Assembly (NCBI GenBank): GCA_022841345.1
Contig: JALHRR010000001.1
Coordinates: 285,610 to 349,609 of the forward strand
Source of the DNA: Saprospiraceae bacterium
Lineage (GTDB): Bacteria > Bacteroidota > Bacteroidia > Chitinophagales > Saprospiraceae
Direction of reading: 5' to 3'
DNA length: 64,000 nt
Part shown: positions 8,064 to 16,542 of the stretch, in pieces
Numbering within the stretch: the first letter of the stretch is position 1
Layout: each line of letters begins with the position of its first letter
Program-made: the position numbers and the translations under genes
Notes under the pieces: model-generated
Database searches by the model: none
Told to the model about the DNA's origin: nothing
What the model saw: the letters and a program-made list of their open reading frames with translations, nothing else

Positions 8064-10502
8064 TTATTTTCTGATCTCCGCCCCCAGCTGCTTTTCATAG
8101 GCCTTGATCAGACGATCCATGATAGATTCGATTTCCTTTTCGGAAAGCGTCTTGTCTGCAGGTTCCATTAAGAAACTCAGCGCATAAGATTTTTTGTTAA
8201 TTGCCTTCAATTCGTCGCTTACATACACATCGAATAACTGCACTTGTCGCAGAAGTTCCTTCTCTGTTTTTCTGGCTACTTTCTCACATTCTGCAAAGGA
8301 GACTTCCTTGTTGATGATCAGTGCAAGATCCCTTCTGACTTCCGGAAACTTACTGATAGCCTGGATTGTAGTCTTATTCTGTCTGAAGGCCTGCCACATC
8401 GCCTGCCAGTTAAAGCTTGCTGCATAGACATCCTGTTTGATGTCCATAGCATCCAAAACTGACTTGCTCAGCTTGCCAAATTGCACCAAAACAGATTCCC
8501 CTCTGGAGTATTGAAGTCCATAATTCCACCGACTATCCTCCAGCTCAGCAGTCTGAAATTGTTTGATTCCAAGCCTTTCAAACAAGCCAGAAACCACTGA
8601 TTTCAATGTGTAATAATTGACTGGCTGTGACTTGCCCGTATGCCAGTTTGCTTCCTGTTTTTTTCCGCTCACATAGATACAAAGCTGCTCTGTTTCCAGA
8701 TATTTTCCCTCTTTGTGTCTGTAGCTATATCCGAATTCGAACAATTTCAAGTCATTTTGCTTGCGATTCAGGTTGTGAAGGATTGCTTCCAGACCACTGA
8801 TTAGCATATCCGCACGCATGACATCATACTGAATATTGGATGTATTGTTGATATATACCAACTCTTCATCAGGCACAGGAATCGCCTTCCTGAAATGTTC
8901 AGACTGGGTAATGGACAATGCCATCATTTCATGAAACCCTGTCGCAGCAAGGTGATTGGCAACCATCTCCTTTATTTTGACAGGATCAGGCTTTTCACTG
9001 TGGGTCAATGCACTTCTCATATGCTGGTGGATGGGCACATTGTCCAGGCCGTAAATCCGCAGTACTTCTTCTACAATATCAGCGGGACGGGTCACATCCG
9101 GTTTATTTGTTGGCACCAGAATATGTAAATCTTCCCCCTTTACATTCACTTCAATTTCCAGTGATTCCAGTATGGCTTTTATATGATCTGCAGTAAAATC
9201 CACACCGCTCAATCTGCTGATATACTGCACAGTAGTCTGCACCTCCTGACGAGGTACAGGACTCGGATACACATCCACCACAGGTCCGGTTATCTCTCCC
9301 CCACACAGCTCAGTAATCAATAAGGCCGCTCGCTTTAGTGCTGTCACGGTACCATTTGGATCCGTCCCTTTTTCAAAACAACGGGCTGCATCTGTTCTCA
9401 ACTGATGGCGACCACTCGTCCGGCGTATGTATCCTTGTTGAAAATGAGCTGATTCCAGAAAAATATCAGTGGTTTCATTTTTCACTCCGGATTCGATACC
9501 ACCAAATACCCCGGCAATGCACATGCCTTCTCCTTCTCCGTTGCAAATCATGAGGTCCTGCTCATGCAAATTGCGTTCAGCTTCATCGAGGGTAGTGAAT
9601 TTTGTTCCGGCAGGCAGACATTTTACAATGATCTTTTGCCCTTTAATTTTGTGCCCGTCGAATGCATGCAAGGGTTGCCCGTATTCGTGCAAAATATAGT
9701 TTGTAATATCCACCACATTATTGATCGGCCGCTGACCGATGGCTTCCAGTCTGTTTTTCAGCCATTCAGGCGATGGACCCACCTGAATATTTTTGATATA
9801 AATTCCTGAATAACGCGGGCACGCATTTGTGTTTTCTATTTCTACTTTTATCGGTGCTTCCCCGTTTCCTTCTTTGAATCCTGAAACATCCGGATAATTC
9901 AGATTACCGGACCAGTCCTGATGTGTTTTCAGGACAGCTACCAGATCCCTTGCCACACCGATATGACCGTTGGCATCTGAGCGATTCGGTGTCAGACCGA
10001 TTTCAAATACCTCGTCATTATATAATCCTATCACATCAGCAGCCGGAAGCCCTACAGCAGTATCCTCCGGTAATACCATGATACCTGCATGACTTTGTCC
10101 GATTCCCAATTCATCTTCGGCACAGATCATGCCCTCAGATGTGGCGCCTCTGATTTTAGCCTTTTTGATCTCAAGCGCCTGATTATCTGCTATATGCAGC
10201 GTTGTTCCTACTGTTGCAACGAATACTTTTTGACCTGCTCTTACATTGGGAGCACCGCACACGATATCCAGTGGCGCTTCTCCTCCTACATCTACTGTTG
10301 TGATGGATAATCTGTCCGCTTCAGGATGTTTTTCACATGTGAGCACAAGTCCTGTCACCACACCTTTTAGGCCGCCTTTTACCTGTTCATGTGCTTCCAA
10401 CCCTTCGACTTCCAGGCCGGTGGCAGTTAGCATTTCAGAGATAGTCGCAGCCGGCAGATCAGTATTCAGATAATCTTTGAGCCAGTTATATGATATTTTC
10501 AT
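8064..10502 (-). CDS. pheT: Phenylalanine-tRNA ligase beta subunit
   Basis: The start at 10502 (MKISYNWLKDYL) is the conserved PheT N-terminus; an 18-residue upstream extension lacks family character and would overlap the promoter. The 812-residue protein contains the tRNA-binding OB domain (about 40-155), B3/B4 editing domain (including NVVDITNYILHEYGQPLHAFD), B5 domain, catalytic-like core and a C-terminal anticodon-binding FDX-ACB domain (SKFPEVRRDLALII). It charges tRNA-Phe as an alpha2beta2 complex with PheS, which is encoded alone at 37.9 kb. It heads the operon ending in rny. Confidence 0.97.
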   Translation of the reverse strand: MKISYNWLKDYLNTDLPAATISEMLTATGLEVEGLEAHEQVKGGLKGVVTGLVLTCEKHPEADRLSITTVDVGGEAPLDIVCGAPNVRAGQKVFVATVGTTLHIADNQALEIKKAKIRGATSEGMICAEDELGIGQSHAGIMVLPEDTAVGLPAADVIGLYNDEVFEIGLTPNRSDANGHIGVARDLVAVLKTHQDWSGNLNYPDVSGFKEGNGEAPIKVEIENTNACPRYSGIYIKNIQVGPSPEWLKNRLEAIGQRPINNVVDITNYILHEYGQPLHAFDGHKIKGQKIIVKCLPAGTKFTTLDEAERNLHEQDLMICNGEGEGMCIAGVFGGIESGVKNETTDIFLESAHFQQGYIRRTSGRHQLRTDAARCFEKGTDPNGTVTALKRAALLITELCGGEITGPVVDVYPSPVPRQEVQTTVQYISRLSGVDFTADHIKAILESLEIEVNVKGEDLHILVPTNKPDVTRPADIVEEVLRIYGLDNVPIHQHMRSALTHSEKPDPVKIKEMVANHLAATGFHEMMALSITQSEHFRKAIPVPDEELVYINNTSNIQYDVMRADMLISGLEAILHNLNRKQNDLKLFEFGYSYRHKEGKYLETEQLCIYVSGKKQEANWHTGKSQPVNYYTLKSVVSGLFERLGIKQFQTAELEDSRWNYGLQYSRGESVLVQFGKLSKSVLDAMDIKQDVYAASFNWQAMWQAFRQNKTTIQAISKFPEVRRDLALIINKEVSFAECEKVARKTEKELLRQVQLFDVYVSDELKAINKKSYALSFLMEPADKTLSEKEIESIMDRLIKAYEKQLGAEIRK

Positions 10503-10527
10503 AGTTGTTTTTCGAAATGGAAAGGCG

Positions 10528-10557
10528 CAAAGATAATGATTCTGCGTTAGGTGCAAA
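10528..10557 (-). promoter_or_regulatory. pheT operon promoter (TTTG-N18-TATCTTTG)
   Basis: On the minus strand TTTG (10557-10554) is followed after 18 bp by TATCTTTG (10535-10528), matching the Bacteroidota -33/-7 consensus. The -7 box ends 25 bp before the pheT ATG at 10502, which supports that start. Confidence 0.7.
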
Positions 10558-10594
10558 CGCTTCTTGTGGGCATAGGTATTTTGTTTTGAATTTT

Positions 10595-10717
10595 GAGGGC
10601 ATCACCCTCCCGGATTCGCTTTGCTCACCAGGCGGGTCGCTATGCTGCATGCCTTGCTGTTCGCTCGATCCTTCGGATTTCGGTGCAGAGCACCTCAGCA
10701 TTCCGCAGCGCTGATGC
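10595..10717. repeat. Cluster of short intergenic hairpins
   Basis: The space between pheT and the Fic gene holds several palindromes: ATCC-TTC-GGAT (10668-10678), GGTGC-AGA-GCACC (10682-10694), and TCAGC/GCTGA (10695-10699 and 10710-10714). It is GC-richer than its surroundings and carries GCTTTGC- and CTTCGG-like words also seen in the hairpin arrays at 17.5 and 60.4 kb. No convincing gene is present. Confidence 0.6.
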
Positions 10718-10745
10718 AATCACAACTTCTGAAGGAAATTTTCAT

Positions 10746-10828
10746 GTATCGATATCGTATAATATAAGCTCATATCGTATCATTGCTATCGAATATTTAT
10801 CGAATAAAAACGGATCATATCGTATCGA
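10746..10828 (+). promoter_or_regulatory. Repeated ATATCGTAT / TATCGAATA boxes upstream of the Fic gene
   Basis: ATATCGTAT occurs at 10752, 10772 and 10817, and TATCGAATA at 10787 and 10798; a further TATCGAATA lies at 11908, just after the Fic stop codon. The 20-bp step between the first two equals about two helical turns. The cluster sits just before the TATTTTTG box at 10845. Inference: an operator, possibly bound by the winged-helix C-terminus of the Fic protein itself. Confidence 0.6.
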
Positions 10829-10844
10829 AATAAGTATTTAGCGT

Positions 10845-10852
10845 TATTTTTG
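10845..10852 (+). promoter_or_regulatory. -7 box (TATTTTTG) directly before the Fic gene
   Basis: The box matches TAnnTTTG and ends only four bases before the ATG at 10857, so the predicted transcript would have almost no leader. No clear -33 TTTG is visible. Confidence 0.5.
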
Positions 10853-10856
10853 TGAT

Positions 10857-11897
10857 ATGGTAAACAGAGTATATAATTTTAGTTTACATATTGACTGGAA
10901 GTTAATTCAACTTATAAGTCAAATAGAAAGATTTGATGCTTCCTGGGCTACAATTGAAAAGAAGGAAGGTCAAAGTTTGAAACAGTTAAAAATGATCGCT
11001 ACAGTTCGTAGCGTTGGGGCTTCCACACGGATTGAAGGATCAAAAATGTCTGATGAGGAAGTGGAAGTTTTACTAAAGGAAATTGACATCACAAAAATCG
11101 TGGACAGAGATTCACAAGAAGTTGTGGGATACTTTGAAACATTAGACTTAATTGCAGAATCACATGATGACATTCCTATTACAGAAAGTAGCTTGAAAAA
11201 CCTGCACAATATTTTATTGAAACACAGTAAAAAAGACGATTGGCACAAAGGAGACTATAAACAACACAGCAATGCAGTCGAAGCAAAACTTTCTGATGGA
11301 ACGCGGCAAATTATATTTGAAACCACAGAAGCAGGATTTCCTACACAAGACGCAATGAGACTGTTAATTGATTGGTATTTGAACGATAAGGAGACTCATC
11401 CATTAGTGAAATGTGCATTGTTTGCCTATGAATTTGTAAGTATACATCCTTTTCAAGATGGAAACGGACGATTAAGCAGGTTGATTTCAACATTACTTTT
11501 GTTAAAAAACGGATACAACTGGATTCAATATGTGAGTTTTGAGCATGAGATTGAAAATAGAAAAACTGAATATTACAGAGTTCTTAGAAGTTGCCAGGCT
11601 CAGCGACCAAATGAGAATATCACAGAATGGATTCAATTTTTCTTCGATGCTCTGGGAAATATACAGAAACAATTAATGGATAAATTGGAATCTAAGGGAG
11701 TTGAAACAAGATTGTCTCCACGTGAAAAAGCAATAATGACTTTTATCGAAAATAATCCAGGTTGTAAATCTGGGGATATTGCTAAAAAACTAGGAATTCC
11801 CAATCCTACAGTTAAGCGAATTTTGCCAGATTTACTCCAGAAAAAATTGATTGAAAAATTTGGAACAGGTCCGGGGACAAATTATGCTATTATATAG
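10857..11897 (+). CDS. Fic family protein (AMP-transferase type) with C-terminal winged helix
   Basis: A 346-residue protein. The Fic core motif HPFQDGNGRLSR lies at 197-208, with catalytic His197, Asp201 and Arg205. An N-terminal inhibitory helix motif STRIEG (56-61, of the form S/T-xxx-E-G/N) places it in the self-inhibited class. Residues about 280-346 form a winged helix-turn-helix (SGDIAKKLGIPNPTVKRILPDLLQ). Family members transfer AMP to proteins; the target is unknown. No partner antitoxin gene is adjacent. Repeated ATATCGTAT boxes upstream suggest autoregulation. It stands apart from its housekeeping neighbours, with intergenic hairpins on its 5' side, so recent acquisition is possible. 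Confidence 0.92.
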   Translation: MVNRVYNFSLHIDWKLIQLISQIERFDASWATIEKKEGQSLKQLKMIATVRSVGASTRIEGSKMSDEEVEVLLKEIDITKIVDRDSQEVVGYFETLDLIAESHDDIPITESSLKNLHNILLKHSKKDDWHKGDYKQHSNAVEAKLSDGTRQIIFETTEAGFPTQDAMRLLIDWYLNDKETHPLVKCALFAYEFVSIHPFQDGNGRLSRLISTLLLLKNGYNWIQYVSFEHEIENRKTEYYRVLRSCQAQRPNENITEWIQFFFDALGNIQKQLMDKLESKGVETRLSPREKAIMTFIENNPGCKSGDIAKKLGIPNPTVKRILPDLLQKKLIEKFGTGPGTNYAII

Positions 11898-11940
11898 TCT
11901 GATACTCTATCGAATACAATTCAGCAGAAGTATTTGTGGT

Positions 11941-11973
11941 TTTGCCTCGAAATAAAGAATAATTGTATATTTG
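11941..11973 (+). promoter_or_regulatory. Promoter TTTG-N21-TATATTTG for the DUF3127 gene
   Basis: TTTG (11941-11944) and TATATTTG (11966-11973) are 21 bp apart, a near-ideal Bacteroidota promoter, 12 bases before the ATG at 11986. Confidence 0.8.
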
Positions 11974-11985
11974 TAATTAAAAAAT

Positions 11986-12333
11986 ATGTCATTTGAAATT
12001 AATGGAAAACTCGTAAAGATTTTCCCAATAGAATCCAAGACCAATTCTTTCCAAACCCGCGAATTTGTTATTGAAACACAGGAGAATTATCCACAGCTCG
12101 TCAAATTCCAGCTCACTCAGGATAAATGTGGTATCATTGATGCCTATCAGATAGGACAGATGATCAATGTATCATTTGACCTCCGCGGAAGAGAATGGCA
12201 GGAAAAATATTTCACTAATCTTCAGGCATGGAAGATTAATGCCCAGGAAGCAGCTCCGGTCAATCAGGTTTCTGACACCGACCCACTTGAAAGTCTGGGT
12301 GCAGATGCTATGGACGACGATTTACCGTTCTAG
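11986..12333 (+). CDS. DUF3127 protein with SSB-like acidic tip
   Basis: A 115-residue protein matching DUF3127, a small beta-rich (OB-like) family largely of Bacteroidota: SFEINGKLVKIFP, REFVIETQENYP, and GREWQEKYFTNLQAWKI. The notable part is the end: a flexible acidic linker from about residue 88 closing in MDDDLPF, which is the tip used by single-stranded DNA-binding proteins (acidic residues then xPF) to recruit repair and replication proteins. This suggests a DNA-associated role, but ssDNA binding is not shown by sequence. A strong promoter lies just upstream; the following secreted-protein gene starts 4 bp after its stop codon. Confidence 0.85.
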   Translation: MSFEINGKLVKIFPIESKTNSFQTREFVIETQENYPQLVKFQLTQDKCGIIDAYQIGQMINVSFDLRGREWQEKYFTNLQAWKINAQEAAPVNQVSDTDPLESLGADAMDDDLPF

Positions 12334-12337
12334 GTAG

Positions 12338-12913
12338 ATGCAAATCAGAAAGAATATTTTTAACCATAAGACTTTATTTATAATTGCAATGGGATGGGCG
12401 CTTCTCCATCCCTCTTTTTCCTATGCACAATGGCCGGAAGTACTCTCCAGTGCCTGGGATGATTCATTCAGGGAGTGGGAGGTTTATGGCGAAGGCGAGG
12501 AGCAGATTGGTTTTGTTAAAATGCAGTATGAATTCAACAATGACTGGACAGAATGGATGTATCAGGTCGGAGATGAGAGCGGATTTATCCGTGCAAAATT
12601 TAAAGATGATCCCAATTTATGGGAATTAAGAGGTGGAAATCTGGTCTACAATGCGCGGACTCAGTGGCCTAATGATCCACTTACATGGCTGATTAGCGGT
12701 GAAGGAGTCAGAATAACACTCAAAAGTAAATACACCAATATTCTGGAAGAATGGAGCGCCACAGATTCTAATGTGGGCGATTTCATGATGTATACTTTCT
12801 ATGAAAATGACCCCCGCGACTGGGAAACAAGGGAGAATCTGGATGAAGACAAATTACATCTGAAAGTTTTCCTGATGTTCCTGGTAGTCATCAACAGTGC
12901 ACCACGGAGATAA
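12338..12913 (+). CDS. Secreted protein with Trp-rich repeats, unknown function
   Basis: A 191-residue protein with a clear signal peptide (KTLFIIAMGWALLHPSFSYA, then QWPEV). The mature part repeats a pattern of Asp/Asn, Trp and Gly/Glu about every 28-32 residues (DSFREWEVYGEGE, NDWTEWMYQVGDES, DPNLWELRGG, DPLTWLISGEG, DPRDWETRENL), suggesting a small repeated beta-structure. I do not recognise the family. It begins four bases after the DUF3127 gene and probably shares its promoter. It converges with bcp, whose end is 12 bp away. Confidence 0.75.
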   Translation: MQIRKNIFNHKTLFIIAMGWALLHPSFSYAQWPEVLSSAWDDSFREWEVYGEGEEQIGFVKMQYEFNNDWTEWMYQVGDESGFIRAKFKDDPNLWELRGGNLVYNARTQWPNDPLTWLISGEGVRITLKSKYTNILEEWSATDSNVGDFMMYTFYENDPRDWETRENLDEDKLHLKVFLMFLVVINSAPRR

Positions 12914-12924
12914 CTAATATCTTC

Positions 12925-13395
12925 TCATGCAATAGATTCAAGTATCTGCCCGGCGTGATCTTTGGTTTTCACTTTATCTATCACTTGTTCGATGACACCT
13001 TGTTCATCTGCCACGAAAGTAACTCTGTGGGTTCCCTGAAACAATCTGCCCATGAAGGTTTTAGGTCCATAAACTCCGAATGCATTGACCCACAATTTAT
13101 CAAAATCTGCTATCAGGCTGAATGGTAATTTATATCTGTCAATAAAGCGCTGATGTTTGCTTGCTCCATCAGTGCTTACACCTAGCAATGTATATCCTGC
13201 TTCTTTCAACTCATCGTAATTATCTCTCAGATTACACACTTCATTGATGCAACCGGGAGTCATATCCGCCGGATAAAAGAAAACTATAAGTTTTTTTCCT
13301 CTGAAATCGGACAGATTAATTTTTTCACCTTTTTCATTTATTCCGGAAATATCAGGCAACTTATCTCCTGCTTTCAATTGCTTGCGCTCTGACAT
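12925..13395 (-). CDS. bcp: Thiol peroxiredoxin, Bcp family
   Basis: A 156-residue AhpC/TSA-fold protein. The peroxidatic cysteine is C49 in YPADMTPGC and the resolving cysteine is C54 (TPGCINEVCNLRD), the i/i+5 arrangement of the alpha-type PrxQ/Bcp group. It reduces H2O2 and organic peroxides in the cytoplasm using thioredoxin. Length is normal. It starts just right of the convergent secreted-protein gene and has hairpin array A1 upstream of its 5' end. Confidence 0.94.
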   Translation of the reverse strand: MSERKQLKAGDKLPDISGINEKGEKINLSDFRGKKLIVFFYPADMTPGCINEVCNLRDNYDELKEAGYTLLGVSTDGASKHQRFIDRYKLPFSLIADFDKLWVNAFGVYGPKTFMGRLFQGTHRVTFVADEQGVIEQVIDKVKTKDHAGQILESIA

Positions 13396-13498
13396 AATAC
13401 ATAGTTTTTCATGAGAACAATGGGGTTCGGGTAAAGTTGATTTAACAGGGTACTTTCAGGATTAATGGGGGCTACTAAAGGAGATTTGTCGTAGAGAG

Positions 13499-13643
13499 GT
13501 GATGTTTTTCTGCGCCTGCGGCTGGAAAAGTGATGTTTCTTCCCGGCTATGCCAGGAAGAAGTGATGTCTCCGCTATAAATTGACTGCTTTGCAGCCTAT
13601 TTATAGCGGAGGTGATGTGCAAGCGGAGCTTGTGGTTGAGTGG
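13499..13643 (+). repeat. Hairpin array A1 (GTGATGT-linked)
   Basis: Four copies of the linker GTGATGT (13499, 13530, 13562, 13612) separate hairpins. Unit 1 is TTTTC/GAAAA around a 14-nt loop. Unit 2 is TTCTTCC (13537-13543)/GGAAGAA (13555-13561) with inner GGC-TAT-GCC. Unit 3 is a perfect 13-bp stem CTCCGCTATAAAT (13569-13581)/ATTTATAGCGGAG (13599-13611) with inner CTGC-TTT-GCAG. The final cap is CAAGC-GGA-GCTTG (13620-13632) followed by GGTTGAGTGGTGAG. It lies upstream of bcp. The rest of 13396-13779 shows GT-rich and unclassified sequence with no gene. Confidence 0.9.
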
Positions 13644-13779
13644 TGAGTATTGGGTGCGGGTTAGTTTGAGAGGAGAGTGTGAAGAATCTCACCAATAACT
13701 AACAAGGACAAGAAGTTCTCATTTCCCCTCCAGGAGAAAGTCCGGGTTAGGGTTCACTCACGAAACTCTGACACACACG

Positions 13780-14085
13780 GGCTGTTCATGTCGCAACTTA
13801 TATTCAAGTTTGCAACTTCACACGGGCTAAACTCACCCCCGACCCCTCTCTTTTGAAGAGGGGAGTGTAGCAACTCGCATTCAGGTTGTTTCCGGCTGTT
13901 CTCCTTTCCCTTCCAAGGGAAAGGCCGGGATAGGGTTCACACCCGCACTCATAACCCATACCCGGCTGTTTGCTAGAAGCCAGCAGCTAGAAGCGGCTGT
14001 TTTCTTATAGCTTCCCCAAGGTATTGGGGACACGGTGCAGCTTCTTTGGCTGTTTACTTACGCCTTATTACTTACGCCTTACTAC
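13780..14085 (+). repeat. GGCTGTT-punctuated array B1, running up to the thrS stop codon
   Basis: GGCTGTT occurs at 13780, 13894, 13964, 13995 and 14048. The modules between are palindromes (CCCCTCT/AGAGGGG near 13843-13863; CCTTTCCCTT-CC-AAGGGAAAGG at 13903-13924) or 7-bp tandem repeats (CTTACGC, CTTATTA, CTTACGC, CTTACTA from about 14057). The last heptads reach the thrS stop codon at 14086. Confidence 0.85.
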
Positions 14086-16029
14086 TTATTCTTTCTCCAA
14101 CGCCTCCGCAAACCACACTTTAAATTCCTCCAAAGTAAATGTCCCCACATCTCCCTGTCCCTGCCTTCTTACAGAGACTTTGCCTTCTTCGGCTTCTTTC
14201 TCGCCGATAATCAGCATGATAGGTACTTTTCTAACTTCAGCGTCTCGGATTTTTTTACCGATTTTCTCATTGCGGTTATCAATGGTTCCGCGGATGTCGG
14301 ATGCTGCAAGAGCTGTTTCGATTCCCTGAGCATAATCATTGAATCGCTCGCTGATGGTAAGCAAAGTGTATTGTTCAGGTGATAGCCATAGAGGGAATTT
14401 TCCTGCACAATGTTCAATCAAAACTCCCATAAATCGCTCCATAGATCCGAATGGAGCTCTGTGAATCATGATGGGTCTGTGAGCTGCATTGTCCGATCCG
14501 ATATATTCCAGCTCAAATCTTTCAGGTAGATTATAATCCACCTGAATCGTGCCCAACTGCCATGAACGACCCAGTGCATCTTTGACCATAAAGTCCAGCT
14601 TAGGACCATAGAATGCAGCTTCTCCGAGCTCTGTTGTAGTTGTCAGTCCGGCTTCCAGGGTAGCGTCGATGATAGCTTGTTCGGCTTTGTTCCAGTTTTC
14701 GTCGGAGCCGATATATTTTTCTTTGTTTTCAGGATCACGCAGGGAAATCTGTGCTGTGTAATTGTCAAAACCCAGTTTTTCCAATACATAACGCGTCAAT
14801 TCAAGTACACTCAGGAATTCTGATTTCACCTGATCCGGCGTACAGAAAATATGTGCATCATCCTGAGTAAAGCCTCTAACTCTAGTCAATCCGTGCAATT
14901 CCCCACTTTGCTCATAGCGATACACTGTGCCGAATTCAGCAATTCTTAAAGGTAGATCCTTGTAAGATCTCGGTTTATGCCCATAAATCTCACAATGGTG
15001 AGGGCAGTTCATCGGCTTCAGAAGGAAAAACTCATTTTCCCTGGGCGTTTGGATAGGTTGGAAACTGTCCTCGCCATACTTAGCATAATGCCCTGAAGTG
15101 ATATACAATTCTTTTTTGCCAATATGAGGAGTAATTACTGGTTGGTATCCGCGTTTGACCTGTTCTTTTTTCAGGAATTCTTCGAGACGGGTTCTGAGAG
15201 CTGTTCCTTTTGGTAGCCAGATGGGTAAACCTGCTCCTACACGCTCAGAGAACATAAATAATTCCAGTTCAGCTCCCAATTTACGGTGATCTCGTTTTTT
15301 AGCTTCTTCCAGCATCACCAGATACTCATCCAGTTCTTTTTGCTTGGGGAAAGTGATTCCGTAGAGCCTTGTGAGCATTTTACGTTTTTCATCACCTCTC
15401 CAGTATGCACCTGCAAGGCTTGTAATCTTGGCAGCTTTGATACGTCCTGTGTCTGGAATATGAGGTCCTTTACAGAGATCTGTAAAATTGCCTTGTTGGT
15501 AGAAAGTGATCGTCCCATCTTGTAGCTCTTCAATAAGCTCCAGTTTATATTCATCTCCTTTTTCCTGAAAGAAGGCGATTGCATCAGCTTTGGAAACTTC
15601 TGTGCGAACATATTCATTTTTCAATCGCGCCAATTCAAGCATTTTTTGCTCAATCTTCGGCAGATCTGCTAGTGTGATTTGCTGTGAATCAGGATCTACA
15701 TCATAGTAAAATCCATTATCGATAGCCGGCCCGATTCCGAATTTTATACCCGGATACAAAGCCTCCAACGCTTCTGCCATCAAGTGAGCAGATGAGTGCC
15801 AGAATGTCGATTTTCCTTCCTTATTGTCCCAGGTATACAGCACCAGATTGGTGTTTTCGGTGATAGGTCTTGAAAGGTCGCGGACTTCTCCATTAACTTT
15901 TGCAGCCAATACATTTCTGGCCAGACCTTCACTGATGGAAAGCGCTACTTCATAAGCTGTGACACCGGATTCGTATTGTCTGACGGAACCATCCGGGAGT
16001 GTTATATCGATCATCATGAGACTGTTCAT
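14086..16029 (-). CDS. thrS: Threonine-tRNA ligase
   Basis: A 647-residue class II synthetase, full length. In order: TGS domain (about 5-65, [16 protein letters not shown]), the second N-terminal editing domain ([16 protein letters not shown], with [13 protein letters not shown]), the catalytic core with motif 2 ([35 protein letters not shown]) and motif 3 ([18 protein letters not shown]), and the C-terminal anticodon-binding domain. The start at 16029 gives a leader of about 10 nt from the -7 box at 16050-16043; an internal Met four codons later is an alternative. It charges tRNA-Thr. Confidence 0.97.
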   Translation of the reverse strand: MNSLMMIDITLPDGSVRQYESGVTAYEVALSISEGLARNVLAAKVNGEVRDLSRPITENTNLVLYTWDNKEGKSTFWHSSAHLMAEALEALYPGIKFGIGPAIDNGFYYDVDPDSQQITLADLPKIEQKMLELARLKNEYVRTEVSKADAIAFFQEKGDEYKLELIEELQDGTITFYQQGNFTDLCKGPHIPDTGRIKAAKITSLAGAYWRGDEKRKMLTRLYGITFPKQKELDEYLVMLEEAKKRDHRKLGAELELFMFSERVGAGLPIWLPKGTALRTRLEEFLKKEQVKRGYQPVITPHIGKKELYITSGHYAKYGEDSFQPIQTPRENEFFLLKPMNCPHHCEIYGHKPRSYKDLPLRIAEFGTVYRYEQSGELHGLTRVRGFTQDDAHIFCTPDQVKSEFLSVLELTRYVLEKLGFDNYTAQISLRDPENKEKYIGSDENWNKAEQAIIDATLEAGLTTTTELGEAAFYGPKLDFMVKDALGRSWQLGTIQVDYNLPERFELEYIGSDNAAHRPIMIHRAPFGSMERFMGVLIEHCAGKFPLWLSPEQYTLLTISERFNDYAQGIETALAASDIRGTIDNRNEKIGKKIRDAEVRKVPIMLIIGEKEAEEGKVSVRRQGQGDVGTFTLEEFKVWFAEALEKE

Positions 16030-16042
16030 TTGATTAAGCTGG

Positions 16043-16050
16043 CAAAAATA
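16043..16050 (-). promoter_or_regulatory. -7 box (TATTTTTG) of thrS
   Basis: On the minus strand the bases match TAnnTTTG and end 13 bases before the thrS ATG at 16029. A -33 TTTG at the expected distance is not evident. Confidence 0.6.
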
Positions 16051-16136
16051 ACAACAATAGCAAGATTGTGGTGGACTGATTCAAAAATACATTGAATTCT
16101 CCGAAGACTAATGTTCATAAGCAAGCGGATTATCGT

Positions 16137-16424
16137 CCACGAATTACACGAAAAGACACTAAATAAATCCAATAAATTATAGCGAAAATTATTTAGAAGA
16201 CAATCTTGTAAAATTGAGCTTTTGAATTGTCCTTAAGTATGAGGGGATTACTGGCAATTGATAGAGCACATCACCTAAGTGAATCTTTAAAAACATTTAA
16301 CTGCGCATTGTATTAAACTCCAAAGCCAATTGCTCATTCACACTCTAAAAGACACTAATAAATCCAGTAATTTGAGTTGATTATTCCTTGTAAGATTTTC
16401 GTGTACCTTCGTGTAATTAGTGGA
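16137..16424. repeat. Imperfect inverted repeat in a 513-bp gap
   Basis: CCACGAATTACACGAAAA (16137-16154) and its imperfect complement TTTTCGTGTACCTTCGTGTA plus ATTAGTGG (16396-16424) face each other about 240 bp apart. Inside, GACACTAAATAAATCCA-like words appear twice (about 16156 and 16350). The gap 16030-16542 between thrS and the methyltransferase gene shows no coding signal. From memory, ATTCGTGTAATTAGTGG-like words are common between genes in this phylum. Confidence 0.6.
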
Positions 16425-16530
16425 TGATTTTCAAAAATTCTACTAGTAACACTCCTATATTGTTTATTGAATTTTAACCAGAACTACTCTTCCAATTAAG
16501 CTTTATTCTGTACTCATTCCCCTGATTTTG

Positions 16531-16538
16531 TACATTTG
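16531..16538 (+). promoter_or_regulatory. -7 box (TACATTTG) directly before the RlmK-like gene
   Basis: It matches TAnnTTTG and ends four bases before the ATG at 16543, the same spacing as at the Fic gene, implying a near-leaderless transcript. Confidence 0.55.
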
Positions 16539-16542
16539 AGCT

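Noticed and set aside
10486..10719. Open frames in the pheT-Fic gap
   Set aside because: They overlap the pheT promoter and hairpin cluster and have no codon pattern like the neighbours.
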